A stretch of DNA of 64,000 nt from Antedon mediterranea (GCF_964355755.1 NC_092674.1:7197001-7261000), one strand, 5' to 3'; numbered from the stretch's first letter, positions 36,701-47,294 are shown. A program made the numbers and translations. Notes: generated by a model from the letters alone, not told the origin.

Positions 36701-36855
36701 TTGGTTGTTGACTTTATTAATGTAATAAATATTTTTTTTAAATTATTATTAGGTACTATTATCAACGTGGAATCTTATCAAAAGTTGACGGTCAGCGATT
36801 AGTGTATAGATTCTGTGAGATTCCAAAGAACATTGTTGAGATAGATTGTAATTGA
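18733..36855 (+). CDS. ELF1/2/4-like: ETS transcription factor, ELF1/ELF2/ELF4 type, eight coding exons
   Basis: Sequence-specific DNA-binding regulator acting in the nucleus. CDS exons: 18,751-18,813, 20,537-20,681, 29,274-29,426, 31,597-31,716, 32,948-33,031, 34,709-34,954, 35,485-35,677, 36,753-36,855. Phases agree at every junction and give 368 codons plus TGA. The first listed exon begins at 18,733 after CTGCAG, so an upstream non-coding exon is expected. The ETS domain spans about residues 275-356, with [24 protein letters not shown] and [14 protein letters not shown]. The DNA-contacting arginines are R332 and R335. RRGRPKNK (243-250) is AT-hook-like. The acidic segment about 140-160 may be an activation region (inferred). 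Vertebrate ELF1/2/4 carry a long tail after the ETS domain; here only about 12 residues follow. Positions 318-319 are Gln-Met, where this subfamily usually has Lys-His. Confidence 0.9.
19722..19813. repeat. 21-bp tandem repeat, about 4.4 units
   Basis: Unit ATGTCATCAACTATACTGTCG repeats within intron 1 of the ELF-type gene. Because 21 is a multiple of 3 it stays open on the minus strand (DDIDSIV repeats), but there is no other sign of a gene. Confidence 0.85.
21870..21887. repeat. small perfect palindrome GTTATCCG-AG-CGGATAAC
   Basis: It shares the GTTATCCG / CGGATAAC words with the ends of the CpG-rich element at 8,891-10,467, so it may be the footprint of a related insertion. Confidence 0.5.
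23385..23530 (+). mobile_element. tRNA-derived SINE of the second family, fragment
   Basis: B-box-like GAGGTTCGAATCCAACTCTC is followed by CACCCAGGTGTATAAATG and CCGGTTAGATC. The same blocks occur inverted in the longer copy at 36,205-36,527. The 5' part of the tRNA head is degraded. Confidence 0.7.
24082..24341. mobile_element. 260-bp MITE with 21-bp TIRs and TA flanks
   Basis: Left TCCTCTGGTGTAATCCCACT and right AAGTGGGATTATAACAGAGGA are inverted copies with about two mismatches. TA lies directly outside both ends, as expected for Tc1/mariner-type insertion. The interior is AT-rich and non-coding. Confidence 0.75.
24597..24923. mobile_element. MITE with CCGTAAATCTTCTAATTGTA ends and GGGTTACTATTA subrepeats
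   Basis: The left end matches the inverted right end (GTTACTATTAGAATATTTAC) at roughly 21 of 25 positions, and TA lies outside both ends. The interior holds several GGGGTTACTATTA repeats and a run of about 14-15 G (about 24,870-24,884). Confidence 0.7.
25452..25497 (+). CDS. ELF1/2/4-like: alternative first coding exon of the ELF-type gene
   Basis: ATG at 25,452 opens [15 protein letters not shown] and the exon ends GCTG|GTAAGC in phase 1. The exon at 29,274 needs exactly that phase, and joining the two gives an in-frame 314-codon isoform that skips the first two exons. The 200 bases upstream are GC-richer than the rest of the intron (GCGGAGCG, GAGCGCGAGCTG), as expected for an internal promoter. 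The start context AAGATGG is good. Confidence 0.6.
26273..26347. repeat. 75-bp hairpin, arms GTTTCTTACTAACAAYGTACC
   Basis: GTTTCTTACTAACAACGTAC at the left returns inverted as GTACATTGTTAGTAAGAAAC at the right, with about 36-base arms and few mismatches. It lies in an ELF-type gene intron and is probably a tiny MITE. Confidence 0.75.
27516..27722 (-). other. possible antisense terminal coding exon (weak)
   Basis: On the minus strand, after an acceptor-like AATGTTTTAG, a 66-codon frame runs to a TAA at 27,516-27,518. Its composition looks like ordinary protein ([36 protein letters not shown]), unlike the AT-driven frames around it. I do not recognise it. It lies inside a long intron of the plus-strand ELF-type gene, so it would belong to a nested gene or a processed remnant. 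Other minus-strand frames at 28,533-28,721 and 31,203-31,397 could be companions but have no clear splice linkage. Confidence 0.3.
29148..29271. repeat. 61-bp tandem duplication next to a 3' splice site
   Basis: Two nearly identical copies (AGAAAYATGATAAATTAATA … TTTAAATCTTTTTTTAAT) lie head to tail and end at the acceptor of the exon at 29,274. The first copy ends TTTTTTTAATTTAG, a usable second acceptor, about 60 bases upstream of the real one. Confidence 0.85.
29782..29951. mobile_element. AAGCTCTGTCTACAC MITE, copy 4
   Basis: Complete copy in an ELF-type gene intron. The left end is TAAAGCTCTGTCTACACTAT and the right end GTGTGGAAAGAGCTTAA. The ATATTTGG / ATATCACTAC interior blocks are present. 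Confidence 0.8.
30168..30923. mobile_element. 756-bp non-autonomous TA-flanked element, CCGTATATTTCGGTGTATAA ends
   Basis: Left CCGTATATTTCGGTGTATAA (continuing GTCGCAC) and right GTGCGACTTATACACCGAAA (continuing TATACGG) are perfect inverted copies. A second inward block, TGTATAAGACGCACC, also occurs in both directions. The element is flanked by TA on both sides, pointing to the Tc1/mariner/pogo group. The GC-rich interior (CGCACGTGTGTGCGC, GTACGGCGGTCGTACG) has no long reading frame. Confidence 0.85.
32661..32865. repeat. two-copy tandem repeat, 111-bp spacing
   Basis: ATGCAGTCAAATCTTYCAAC through GGAGAATTGACTGTAGT occurs at 32,661 and again at 32,772 with few differences. It lies upstream of the exon at 32,948. 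The minus-strand open frame across it is an artefact of the repeat. Confidence 0.85.
34055..34214. mobile_element. AAGCTCTGTCTACAC MITE, copy 5
   Basis: Complete copy between ELF-type gene exons. The left end is TAAAGCTCTGTCTACACTAT, with two tandem ATGCCCAAATATGGTAGTGA-type blocks. The right end is slightly decayed (CTAGACAAAGCATTA). Confidence 0.85.
35127..35297. mobile_element. AAGCTCTGTCTACAC MITE, copy 6
   Basis: Complete copy about 190 bases upstream of the ETS exon. The left end is AAACTCTGTCTACACTATAA and the right end AGTTTGATAGTGTAGACAGA. With copy 7 it brackets the ETS exon. Confidence 0.85.
35393..35496. repeat. 52-bp tandem duplication carrying the ETS-exon acceptor
   Basis: CATATATTAATTTCTTGTGT, then CCTAATTTTTCAGGTCATAC and ACATATT, is present twice at a 52-base offset. 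AG lies at 35,431-35,432 and 35,483-35,484. The downstream site gives the in-frame G-H-T-T-Y-L-W-E start of the ETS domain. The upstream site would give G-H-T-T-Y-F-F-I-Y and then a stop. Confidence 0.9.
35894..36038. mobile_element. AAGCTCTGTCTACAC MITE, copy 7
   Basis: Copy about 220 bases downstream of the ETS exon. Left end TAAGCTCTGTCTAACCTATC, interior GATGTGCCCAAAAATGGT, right end GATAGTGTACATAAAGCTTA. Confidence 0.8.
36205..36527 (-). mobile_element. tRNA-derived SINE with GCGCTTTACA-type tail, second family
   Basis: On the minus strand the head reads GTGGCGCAGTGTGTTGGACG (A box) and GGTTCAAATCCAACTCTCGC (B box). The body contains CACCTGGGTGTATAAATGGG. The 3' part reads TGTAAAGCGCCTTTGAGCAT and GGGCGCTATATAAATGTGG, a block widespread in marine invertebrate SINEs. 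The tail is ATT repeats. It lies in the last intron of the ELF-type gene. Confidence 0.85.
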
Positions 36856-37780
36856 CCAGCATCATACAGTACTATATAAAACTCTATATATATATATATA
36901 TATATATAAATACTAGAGTGGTTTAATAAATGGCTGTTTTTAACACCCTCCAAGATAACTACAATATCAGGGAGGTTTATAACTGCCATGAATTGTCTAG
37001 TGCATTCGGTAAATCGCCATGTTTTCTGTGCCTACAACTGACGATGTCTTGTGCGTCACCAATCGAGGATACTCACTGGACACGCTATGAACGTGCATGT
37101 TATCTTTATGTTGGGGTTATGAAGAGCATATCGATATCGCAGCGATAACATTCAGGTCCGTTGGCTGAATATTAAGTGTGCATATTCTTGTTTTACATGT
37201 AAAACTACAGGGTTCAATTACTAATGTAGTAGTATAGATTGTTGAATTAAGGGAACTATGGATGCAACTATGTACTGGAAAAAGAAAGAGGACGATAAAT
37301 ACTGTTTGAAATATCCTCAATGTTGCGTCTTTCCGGCGGTAGATTTCAGATGTGGTAGAAGGCATCACAGTGTCAGAGATGATGGCACGTCCTAGCATTA
37401 ACAATAACTTAACCAGTGTGAAATATGATAGTATTGTTGATGTATCTACTCGGAGCTGCATTCCAAATAATTTGGAAGAACACATCTAGGAAGAGTTGAT
37501 GCCAAAAGGAAATTACCCAGTATGCACTCGAATAGGGATATACATTTCTTATAAGCTAAACAAAACAACAGGAGTTGTTAATGCCACTATCTGGGAAAAA
37601 CAGCAAATTGCCCTGAAAAATTAATCTGGCAGGAATGCAGATGATTTAGCAGAAACCCAGCTAGCAGGAGCTAGTGCTACTTGTGTGATATATAAAAATT
37701 ACCATGTATACACCCAGACAACAGACATGTAGATGATTTGGGAGAAGAAATGCAGCTAGCAAGAATAAATAAAAACTTTA
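36856..37780 (+). other. probable 3' UTR of the ELF-type gene
   Basis: Sequence after the TGA. It starts with a (TA)n tract (about 36,880-36,908). The first good AATAAA is at 37,764-37,769. Frames here (36,930-37,148 +, 37,117-37,485 -) show no family resemblance. Confidence 0.45.
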
Positions 37781-40197
37781 TTATTATATAAAAAAAAGAT
37801 AGAAAGAAATTTCAAGTATTGTATAAAACAGCACTCTTTTTGTAAAATTGTATATATAGAATTACACAATTGAGAAAAAAAATATAAAGGGGTCATAAAA
37901 GAGATACATTTTAATATGTTATAGACAAAACAAAAAAAATACAAAAAGGAGTCTGTATTGATAAAAGCAGACATATAGCGTAATTTTATTGAAAACTCAT
38001 TTCACGTGCATACGGAATAAATTAAATATCAGTATTTTTAGGTATTTTTTTTACATAAATTGCCCGCCACTATGCGAACGGTTACAATAATGTCGCAAAG
38101 CAAGTTTCGTTTATGATGATGAATTTCTTATTCGGCCGTATAGTATACTGTAATTGTGATTTGACTGAGCGTTAACTACACCCAACCAAACAGCATTATC
38201 TTTCAACTTGAATTACAAAAAATAATGTTAAATATAACGCTATATATTCAGTTTTTTATTGTACATTATTAATAGTTTTGGATCAACTACTAAAAGTATC
38301 AATGCTAATAATATTCTTTAAAAACTATATATGCAAAAGCAGACTTATTTAATTTGTTTTCCCCCCATTGACTGTTAATATGAATTTCATTCGCTATCTT
38401 ACTGGAGTGGTTGAAATCTATTAAATACAATTTTACCACATAAAACAAGTTTTAAACAAATTATATTTATATTTTATATAGTTTAATTTATTTATATTTT
38501 GTGTCTGCAATTATTTCTTTTTTTTTTACTATATGATATGTTTAAAATTTTTTTCCATATTTATAGAAGAATAAATAAAAGTTTTGGATTTTTACCACCA
38601 TCAAAATTTCACAAATTTTACATAATATTGACTTGCTACAAATTAAACAGCAGCATGAATCTCAACCCTAACTGCCAAAGATCTTTCATTGTTAGTTTTG
38701 TCCATAGGTTGGGTAGCCTAGAATCCGTAGTAGAGTGGGATGTGTTGGGGATATATAGTACAGTACTATAGTAGTGTACTGTTGTGTTTAGCCTTTATAC
38801 TCTATAGCTTTTCTAAAGCGCTTGGAAACATTTGCATTTGGCGCTAATAGCGGACAACCATTATTACTATGTAATAAAATGAAAATGCTGAAAACACTAA
38901 ATAGCCTATCGGTGTGCTGTTGTACTTTTAATTGAAAACCTCTAAACACTCTTACAATCTGACATTTGCTATATTCTGACGGATGGACCAAGTACACATA
39001 AATATACGAATAAATATATGAAAACTTGTGTTGATAATACCAATACGAACTTCCATCTGCACTCAGATTGTTATTATATTTTTGTGTTTAGTTAAAGGGA
39101 ATTGTTTATTTCAAATAAAATTTAAAAATATTTGGAGTCTTGTGTTGTCATTTTTTTCACCATATTAACATACATAATAAAAACTAAATGAATCAAACTA
39201 GGAACAGGATTGTGACGTATGGAAAAAAAATGGTATGAGTGTTGGTTGTGCAGTTTATGAAATTTTGGTTTAGTGCTATTTCAGTCTGGGTTCCAGACGG
39301 AGTTTTGTCTTAATATTAGTAAAAAGATAAATATTTTGGCACGTTTCATACGTATACTACTTGATTTTGGATACTGTATTTTCAGACAAAAATCGCGGTC
39401 GAAATAAAAACAAATAAATTAAAAAAAAGATAATAAATACTTGGGGCAAGTCTAGTGCTATTTATGAGGTACTGTATAGCACTTTTTTGTTTAATTACTT
39501 TAAATATATATTTGTTAAAAACATTTAATCTTTATGGATTTTAATCGCTTTCGCTTAAGAACAACGCACCACTATGTTTTTCTCTGCGGCCAATGTGCAT
39601 ACTACTAAGTCAGACACCAGGTTTATATTCATTTGCATACAACATTCAATTTAATACAGAAAATCTTTACGTGTTTGTCCTTGGCTTTACAGACCGCCTT
39701 GTAATTACACAATCCAGTTAGTAACAAAAATAAACAACACAAAATCAACATCCAATAAAAACATTACCTGAGTCTACAGTTGTATATACTGTGCTACTAT
39801 AAATAATTCTTCATATATTAAACAAAACACACCAAACTGATTCTAAAATGTCACTTGAGTAACGTAAAGACATATGCATACAAACATAGTGTTTGGTCAA
39901 TATTTTCGGAATACTGTATAATTTCCGTGCAATATTTTGTTTCATTCGAAACCACTGAACATAAATAAACATACATGTACATAATTAAAAAAATGTTTGT
40001 TCTATTAAGGCCAATAAGGCACGATTTACAAATAGTTTCTTTCCAGGAGCTATTAGAATAATAGAATAATAATAATTTTGTAATGTTTTTGTTTTTGAGT
40101 TCGTGTTGTGTCCGTTGGATATTGTGCTCCGCCAACAGAATTTTCATGTTTTTTTTCTTAAAACAAATGACAATAAATGATATTTGACTTATTATAG
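37781..40197. other. non-coding intergenic AT-rich stretch
   Basis: No supported gene on either strand. Open frames here are AT-driven. Confidence 0.45.
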
Positions 40198-40372
40198 ATG
40201 AAAGATGTACTAGGTTCTTTAAAGTGCACACGAGCTAGATGTGTACACTGGACGAAGAAGACTCGTTCTACCATCAGAACCATGGAGTGAGCGAGTCTCG
40301 AACCCATGCCGATGTTATGGCTACGTAATTACGGTTCCACTGTCTTAACCGCTCGGCCACTCACTCACTGAC
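40198..40372 (-). mobile_element. tRNA-derived SINE of the first family, truncated
   Basis: Inverted copy of the SINE at 13,254. On the minus strand it carries GTGAGTGGCCGAGCGGTTAA, GTTATGGCTACGTAATTACG-related sequence, the B box GGGTTCGAGACTCGC, and the body up to CTAGTACATCTTTC. The 3' half and tail are missing. Confidence 0.8.
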
Positions 40373-40970
40373 GGAACTGAAGGAAACCGTATTGTGGTGA
40401 AATGCGTACTAAAAATCTTTATTATTAAAGGAAATTGCTGAACTACTGCCAACCTTTGAAAACAAGACAGGTAATTTTTTATATTTCTTATTATGTGTTT
40501 ATATAGTTCAATGCGCTGTAAATGATGGGAGGCAATTATTGTGCGTCCATTCTCTAGCTAGTACTATGGAGAGTCTAAAATATAGAATCCGTTATTCCTT
40601 ATGACCATTTACCAACAACGCAAGGTAGATTGGTGCTTTCCGCTCGGGATACAAATTTTACATGATTTTGCGCTCGCCATTACCGCTCATCTGTGTAAAT
40701 TGGCCTTAACTCTAAAATACCTATCGAATACAAAAACGCCTGTATTGACGGCCCAATGTGAAATTACCTAGTAAGCACCCTTGAAATAAATAGGCCTCTG
40801 CAATTGAGTGTGTACTATTGAGTTACAGTAAAACTCCTTTAGGACACCCTTATTTTTGTTACAGTATCTTTTCCTAATAGGGGTGTACTGTATTAAAATT
40901 ATAAGACGTAGATATCAATATTGCTTTAATAATAATATAGTTCTACATAAAATATGTATTTTGTATCTAA

Positions 40971-40976
40971 TTTATT
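40971..40976 (-). terminator. candidate poly(A) signal for NOCT
   Basis: TTTATT on the plus strand is AATAAA for the minus-strand gene, about 500 bases past the stop. An ATTAAA variant at 41,379-41,384 is closer. Which one is used is unknown. Confidence 0.3.
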
Positions 40977-41482
40977 TATGTAATACATTAAAATGTATAT
41001 AATATATAATACAATAAATGATCAAATAAATACCATACAACTGATATTATATATAAATATAATATGTATATTTTTTTACAGATGGAATACTGAAAGAAAT
41101 ATGTGAAAGAGAGAATCTGTGATTAACAAAAAGGTAAGGTTGTATGTTTTACAGCATTTACTTCAGTACCTTGACACTACTATAGAGCCTTGTTTGCACT
41201 GGACTTGAAAAATGGTCAATTATTGGTAACCATGATGTTAAAACTATGACTGACTTGCATAGTGGTGAAGGTCATGTGTTAACCCGAGTCACATATTTGG
41301 ATTGGATTTTTTAGCCAACATGGTTACTCAGTTCTACTGAGCAGGCAGTGGTCGGTAAAAGTAACCATTGAACTTAAATTTAATCCTGAGGGAATTGTAG
41401 CCACTGTTCAGATTGGCATTTTCGCTGATAAAGTACTGTATTTGTTACACGATTAAAATACTTGTTAAAATTAAAAAATTGT

Positions 41483-43245
41483 TCAATTGTCTGGTATAGA
41501 AAATTCGCATACTAGAGATAGATGGTCTGAAGGGTATGTTGCTGATGGTAACCTGTTTTCACCGATTTCATCCCCTGTAGGGAAACATAGTAAACTTTTA
41601 ATAGCCAAACTAGTCTTGGTGTACCACATGTAATCAATTGTATGACATTGTTCACCGTTCTTACGAATCTTCCACGTTGTGTATGCCGGTTCACTTTTTC
41701 CGTCTACGCTTAATAATTTATAAGCACTGTCTAAATTTAACGGGCACTCTGCGTATAATCGGTATACTTCTTCAGTGGGTTCTGCGTTAAAATCGCCTAC
41801 TAAAATACCTGGAAGAGAACCGACTTGGCTCGTAAAATGCTCTAGGAGGTCCAACCCTTGACTGTAACGTACGTCTTCATAGCCCGGTTTCGCTTTAAAA
41901 TGAGTTACACCGATAACGAATTCTTTCTTGTTGCTACATCTCAACGTGTTAATGATTCCGACTTGATTACTCCATCGTTCGTATCCATCATGAGTAACTT
42001 TGAGAACTAGTTTCTCTGAGTTTACTAAGTCAAATTTATCGGTTTTAAAGAACAACGCGCAACCATCTGGTCCATTGTTCTGTGGACTGTCTAAACAAGG
42101 AGAGCTAGGCTTAGCCATAAACGATCCGTGGTAGCCTAGCATCTTTAAAATTGGGTTGAAAAAATCATCATAATGATCGACTTCCTGAAGGCACATTACA
42201 TCTGGGTCATAGGTTAACAGTTCCTCTAGAATATGAAACTTGCGTGTCTCCCAGTTCAGAGCTGCTTTAGGACACCGTATAAAGTTATCTCTGCCTGTTG
42301 CAAGTGCTAAAAAATAAAATTATATAATCATAACTATAGTAGAATAGTAGGGAAAACTTGCCTAAATAGAGGTATTGATAAATATTTAATTGGTCACCAC
42401 TGAATAAGTGAGTGATAATAGGCTAAAGCCCAAACAGATTCTGCACACACTTCATAATTACAATACAAACAAAGGGGAATCCCCTTAATGAGTGTATCCC
42501 AGTTTCAAAAGCACTGAACAAGATATTAAAACTCACCATCTGCTAGTATATTCCATTGTATAACACGAACTGTTGAGTCATTTTGGACATTTGGAAATTC
42601 AACAAATTTTCTTTTTAGCAATGGTGGACGATCTTTTACTAAATCTTGACATTTTTCAATAACCTCTTTTCTTTCACTCATGTTTTCAAAAAGTGTTGTT
42701 TTTGGAGCCGCTCCCCTTGAAACACCCAAGAATCTGTAAAAATAAATGGAACAAAGAAAATATTTACTTCGAGGCCTAAATAAAATATAGCTTATTAAAG
42801 TACTGTAATTATTTATCAATATTGTTTTGTATCAATTATTTTATTTTAAAAAAGCAGAAGAAATAACATGGATATGTATTGGACTGCTGCAGTCAAACGG
42901 TTTTAATTGATTATTTATAGAATTATCAACTCTCCTAATACTGGACAACCTTGGAATATAAATTCTGGTAATACGTGTTTTAATGGTAAAATTAATATGG
43001 GACATTTTGTTTTTTTGGACCTAAATAAAGAAATGTTTGGTTTTAATTTCTGTTATTTCTCGGAATGGGGGAGTTGAATGTATCAGAAATTTACATGATT
43101 CGATATACTGTAGGCCTGGGTACATTTATTGAACGCGACAATAGTTAATACTGTACCTTCTCCTGCTATCCATAACACTTATTCTTAGTAACGGCAGGAA
43201 AGCTCTGCGATAAATTCTTGTAAACAACCGTTCAGTTGCTTCCAT
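41483..43245 (-). CDS. NOCT: nocturnin, three exons
   Basis: Member of the endonuclease/exonuclease/phosphatase fold. Nocturnin acts in circadian metabolism, dephosphorylating NADP(H), and was first described as a deadenylase. Exons on the minus strand: 43,157-43,245, 42,537-42,733, 41,483-42,306. Phases agree and sum to 369 codons plus stop, near the usual length. The N-terminus MEATERLFTRIYRRAFLPLL is basic and amphipathic, like the mitochondrial presequence known for this protein. Catalytic features: VIQWNILAD (about 88-95), CLQEVDH with metal-binding E137, NNGPDGCALFF, GDFNAEPTEEVY with D267 and N269, TIDYMWY with D320, and YPSDHLSLVCEF with D356 and H357. All key residues are intact. It is divergent from the MARVEL-type gene on the plus strand. 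Confidence 0.95.
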
Positions 43246-44709
43246 CTATTTATTAGTATTAAATAAAACAAATATTAATATTGTCAATATCATCAAACAA
43301 ATTTCCACTCAAAGTTTTCTAAAAAAGTTATAAATACTACTGACTGTAGGTCTGTAAGCAATATCAGTCAACACATCATTCCATCGCTCACCCCCTACTG
43401 TACTTATAGTCTAACCGGAGTCCTAGTCTTAGCCCCAGCTATTCTACTAGTAGTAGGGCCTTCTTCCTAGTACGAGCCTGCCGATCCGCCGCCAGCCTAG
43501 CTAGATTTGTTGAAACAATTAACCGGCACCAGCATAAGCTAGGTCTAGGCCTAGTAGTAGGCCCATCATAGGCCTAGCGCGAATTTATGATAAACAGGCT
43601 TACTTCATAAACATTTAGAAAATACCTTACCAACAATATTCTACAAACGTTCAGAAACCCCGTTGTGTATTCTAATAATTTAAAATTAACGTAAATATCA
43701 TAAATATTAACTGAAATTCGGAACTGGAAATTACAATCGGCTAACTGTTTCTGTGTCACATCCGTCCGTGTTTTTCCTCTGTTGGCAGAACGCCCTCTAT
43801 AATTTCAATTTATTGCCACAATAATTCAAACTAAAATAAGAACATATCAAGAAAAGACTTAAAAGTTTTTGGCCATATTCAACTTGATTAAAAAAATAAA
43901 CACTACACAAACAGTATGGCATATAACAATGGATAATTAACATATTTTTGTTTTTCTCACTAGGCCTACTAGGCACTCGTAGGTACTGGTATTTTTTAAA
44001 GTAAATTAAAGTAAATTGTTTGTTGCAGTGAGTGTGTTTTACACAGTATCTATGCAGTCATGATATGAATTGAAACAATCTAGTACACAGTATTTCAATG
44101 GTAGGTCTCTAATAATAAAAAAAAAAGGTAAACTTTCTTAAAATATAAATTCCAAAAACTGTAACATCAGTAAAACTAAAATAACATGACCCAAAATATA
44201 CGGTACTGTTCACCCGCGTCGATGACTAAACACAGACACTAAAATCATGCTTCTTGTCTCTGGTCATGTTCCAAGTTACACAGACAAGAAACGGTAATAA
44301 TCCTACTACTGCTGTACAACAATATAGGCCTACGACTTTCGCACAATTTATACTCAATATAGGCTAAAGGTAAGGAGATTTAACGCAAATTATTATTGAT
44401 TTAGGCCCTTTGTTCTAAGGTGTTGGCCAAAGTTTCTGTTACGGTCAAATTTCACCGTGAATACAGTGCTAGACAAGAGGAGATCATATGCAATAATGCA
44501 TAATACAAACCGAGTGTTTAAAATACAAATATGGCTAGGCCTATTACTTTAATATAGGCTTTAAGATACTTTGTTGTTTGTGATTGAATGTTTTTAATAG
44601 TTTCTGATGAAACAAGCTAGACCTTTTCAACACATTGCGAGACACTTTTCTGTAAAATAACCATGATTTATTATTCATGTTTTTTTTTTCTTGCGGTATT
44701 AGTACGAAG
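43246..44709. promoter_or_regulatory. shared upstream region of NOCT (-) and the MARVEL gene (+)
   Basis: These 1.46 kb separate two divergent start codons. The sequence has no gene and no clear TATA box that I would assign. Any shared promoter function is inferred from layout only. Confidence 0.35.
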
Positions 44710-47294
44710 ATGGGAGATTGCAAATATAGTATAAGCCCTTGTGGTGTTCTGAAGTTAGTGCAATTGGTGAGTACCTGTATATGATGATCTAAAATCCGAA
44801 TGTTTTCATAGGCATAATCAGGAATTCAAATCTATCATTTCGCTTACTTATTTTATTCTCCTTGATTTTTAAAAATCTGCTAAATTCTCGAACTGACTGA
44901 AAAGTCCTTTTCCTTAATTTTATAACCATCGTCACTTGATTAGCATTTGCCGTCTATCACTTTAAATTAATAATAATTTATTGTCGATTAAGTATTATTA
45001 CTGCGTATTACTACTAGTTATCATTGGAATATTTTGCAACAATTCTTTGCCGTTATAATTAAATTACAAAATGCAATTGTTTCGGATGTTTTTATTGGTT
45101 GAAATAACGAATGATGTGCAGCAGTGATTCAGTTTCCGCTTTGGATATTCAACGAGTATGGAACGGGAACACTGACAAAAATTGACAAGCTATATATAAA
45201 CATGAATACTGTAATATATACACGTCTACATGGATGGAAGGCAGCTTAGACCTGCATTTGAATACCATTCCATAAATTACATTCTTTCCAAAGAATTAAT
45301 TTGAATTTATATTTGTAGTGTACGTGGACCATGAAGTAACGAATTCCCTCTATCAATGCTTTCTAATGATTTGGCCAGAACCTACAACCAATCATCCATC
45401 ACCAGACATTATTCTCTTGCTGAAACATTTTTATTTGTAATAATGCCTTAGCCTCACTAGCAAAACTTTTATTTTTTGTTTGCACACTCGGAGTTTTCTC
45501 TAGTTTGCAAACTAAAGTAAGTGTAGACTTTTGCAAACGCTGCAGTTTTCCAAAGTTTTGCAAGTAAAATTGGAAACTTTGGAAATTAAACCTTTCTTGA
45601 CGAACCTCAGAGTTTGCAAACAAAAGTTTACCAGTGGAAATAATATAGGCCTATTCTAATTGTATGACAACAGCAAACAAAATGAATTGTAAAATAAATA
45701 AATAAATAATAATATCATAATTTGTTTAGGCACTTCTTCTCTCTGGGTTTATAGCCACCCTGAGCTTCAGTCTTGAATATTGTGAAATTGGTACAAATCA
45801 AACTAACTCTACCACGACGAATGGAACACTTATTGTTGTAAACACTACAGGCGGTTGGCTGTTTTGTCAAGAGGAGATGTTTGCTGGTTGGATAGCCTTC
45901 ATGGTGTTGTCTTTCGTTATCTTTGTCTTGGATCTGGTCATCTTCATCGTGCATATATTCATCCCAGATTGGATGAAACTAGTTCGCTCTAAAATTGCAA
46001 AGATGGTTAGTTTTCTTTTCTAATATCAAAAGAACCACTGACAAATTTTCAGAAACTACAACAAGAGTAACTCTCCAAAATTAAGGAACAGAATTGCGTA
46101 TTCGATTTTCTAATAAGATCTTTCGAAAAAGAACTCTTTATCCAATTAATATAATTGTCAATTATTATTTTTACAAAAATAGCCTACAGTACAATGACAG
46201 TTATTATATCGTTATATTATAAATTAGGAATTGTCGTAACTGTGTATTTCATTCATAGCACTGCAACAATTTAAATGGTTTATTATTATTATATTATATA
46301 TTCATTAGGAATTGGTGTACTGTATCTTCGCCGCGGTAGTGACGGCGGCAGTTTCGGCAACACTGGCGACACGGAATGACGGTGATAGGAAGCTGATCGC
46401 TTCGGCTGTTAGTACTACTGCTCTATTAACTTCAAAGATCATTTCTATGTTGGGTACTCTATATAATGACATTCAATGCACCTAGGCCTTCACTTTGCAC
46501 ACATTGCATACATTTAGGCCTATATTTTGCACTTGCACAACTTGTCTACTTAGCACTCTTCCCTGGATCTACAGGGGTACACAATGTTTATATTGGTTGA
46601 GTCAAGGCAATCCAACAACAGGATTCTGAGCTCCTGAGATCAAAGTGTTTATCTGTGGCTGCGACACGATCAGTTCCATGCCCCTTATGATTGGTTTCCA
46701 CTAGAGACGCAACACAACGACGTAACGCAACGTAACGGATTTGACTACTCACAATCGATGGATTTATTCGACTGTCGCTTGTCAATGGTCAACTCGTTTG
46801 CGTTGCGTCTACGTCATTGCGTTGCGTCCTAGTGGGAACCAAGCTTTAAAGACGCCGCGCGCTGCGTACAATGTTACTAGTACAGTACTGTTGGTATTTG
46901 TCACAGCCAAACATAAGATCAAAGGTCTGTTACGAGTTCATATCTTGGCAAGGCGAGCTCAGTGTCCTGTAGTTAGATTTCCTTGGTTAAGCACATGGTA
47001 CCAGTATCTTTGGTAAATCCAATACTTCAATACTAAGTGATGCAGTAGTATAACTAATGAGTGCATTCTTGTAATGTAACTCTTGGGGATCAATTCATGT
47101 GTGTTAACTCAGAACCAATGACTCAATAGGTCCCTTATTTTTCGTTTTGATAATAATTTCAAAGATTTTTTTATGAATACATTTTTACAAATTATTTTCT
47201 TCTTATTTGCTCCCGGTAGGTTCTTGGTTTTGTTGCGATGCTTGCGATGTTGGCTGAATGTGTTTACTTGTACAGCTTATCAACAAAAAGATAA
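44710..47294 (+). CDS. MARVEL-type four-span membrane protein (CMTM/MAL/plasmolipin-like)
   Basis: Small tetraspan protein of the group linked to membrane apposition and vesicle trafficking. The exact subfamily is not determined. CDS exons: 44,710-44,766, 45,730-46,005, 46,309-46,407, 47,220-47,294. All junctions are phase 0 and total 168 codons plus TAA, a usual MARVEL length. The start MGDCKYSISPCGVLKLVQLA fits the family pattern of Pro, Gly and Leu leading into span 1. Spans: about 12-36, 72-96, 112-133 and 142-166. The loop after span 1 holds four N-glycosylation sequons (N42, N45, N50, N57). The third exon uses the donor GCT|GTTAGT; reading through it would give 15 more residues and a stop. 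AATAAA lies only 6 bases after the stop. No enzymatic motif is present or expected. Confidence 0.8.
45453..45638. mobile_element. short inverted-repeat MITE in MARVEL gene intron 1
   Basis: Left CACTAGCAAAACTTTTATTT… GTTTGCACACTCGGAG is matched by the inverted right end CTCAGAGTTTGCAAACAAAA… CCAGTGG. The interior repeats TTTGCAAAC-type words. The minus-strand frame 45,399-45,623 is an artefact of the repeat. Confidence 0.6.
46690..46848. mobile_element. short MITE with GGTTYCCACTAGRGACGCAA ends
   Basis: Left TTGGTTTCCACTAGAGACGC and right GCGTCCTAGTGGGAACCAAG are inverted copies, followed inward by repeated CGTTGCG / CGCAACG words. It lies in the last intron of the MARVEL-type gene and codes for nothing. 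Confidence 0.75.

Noticed and set aside
37117-37485. 122-codon minus-strand frame
   Set aside because: It overlaps the probable 3' UTR of the ELF-type gene, matches no family and lacks any splice or poly(A) support.
46408-46484. Read-through extension of MARVEL gene exon 3 to a stop
   Set aside because: Splicing at GCT|GTTAGT joins in frame to an exon that supplies the expected fourth membrane span. The extension would remove that span.
46588-47016. Frames on both strands inside the last MARVEL gene intron
   Set aside because: They cross a palindromic MITE with CGTTGCG repeats.
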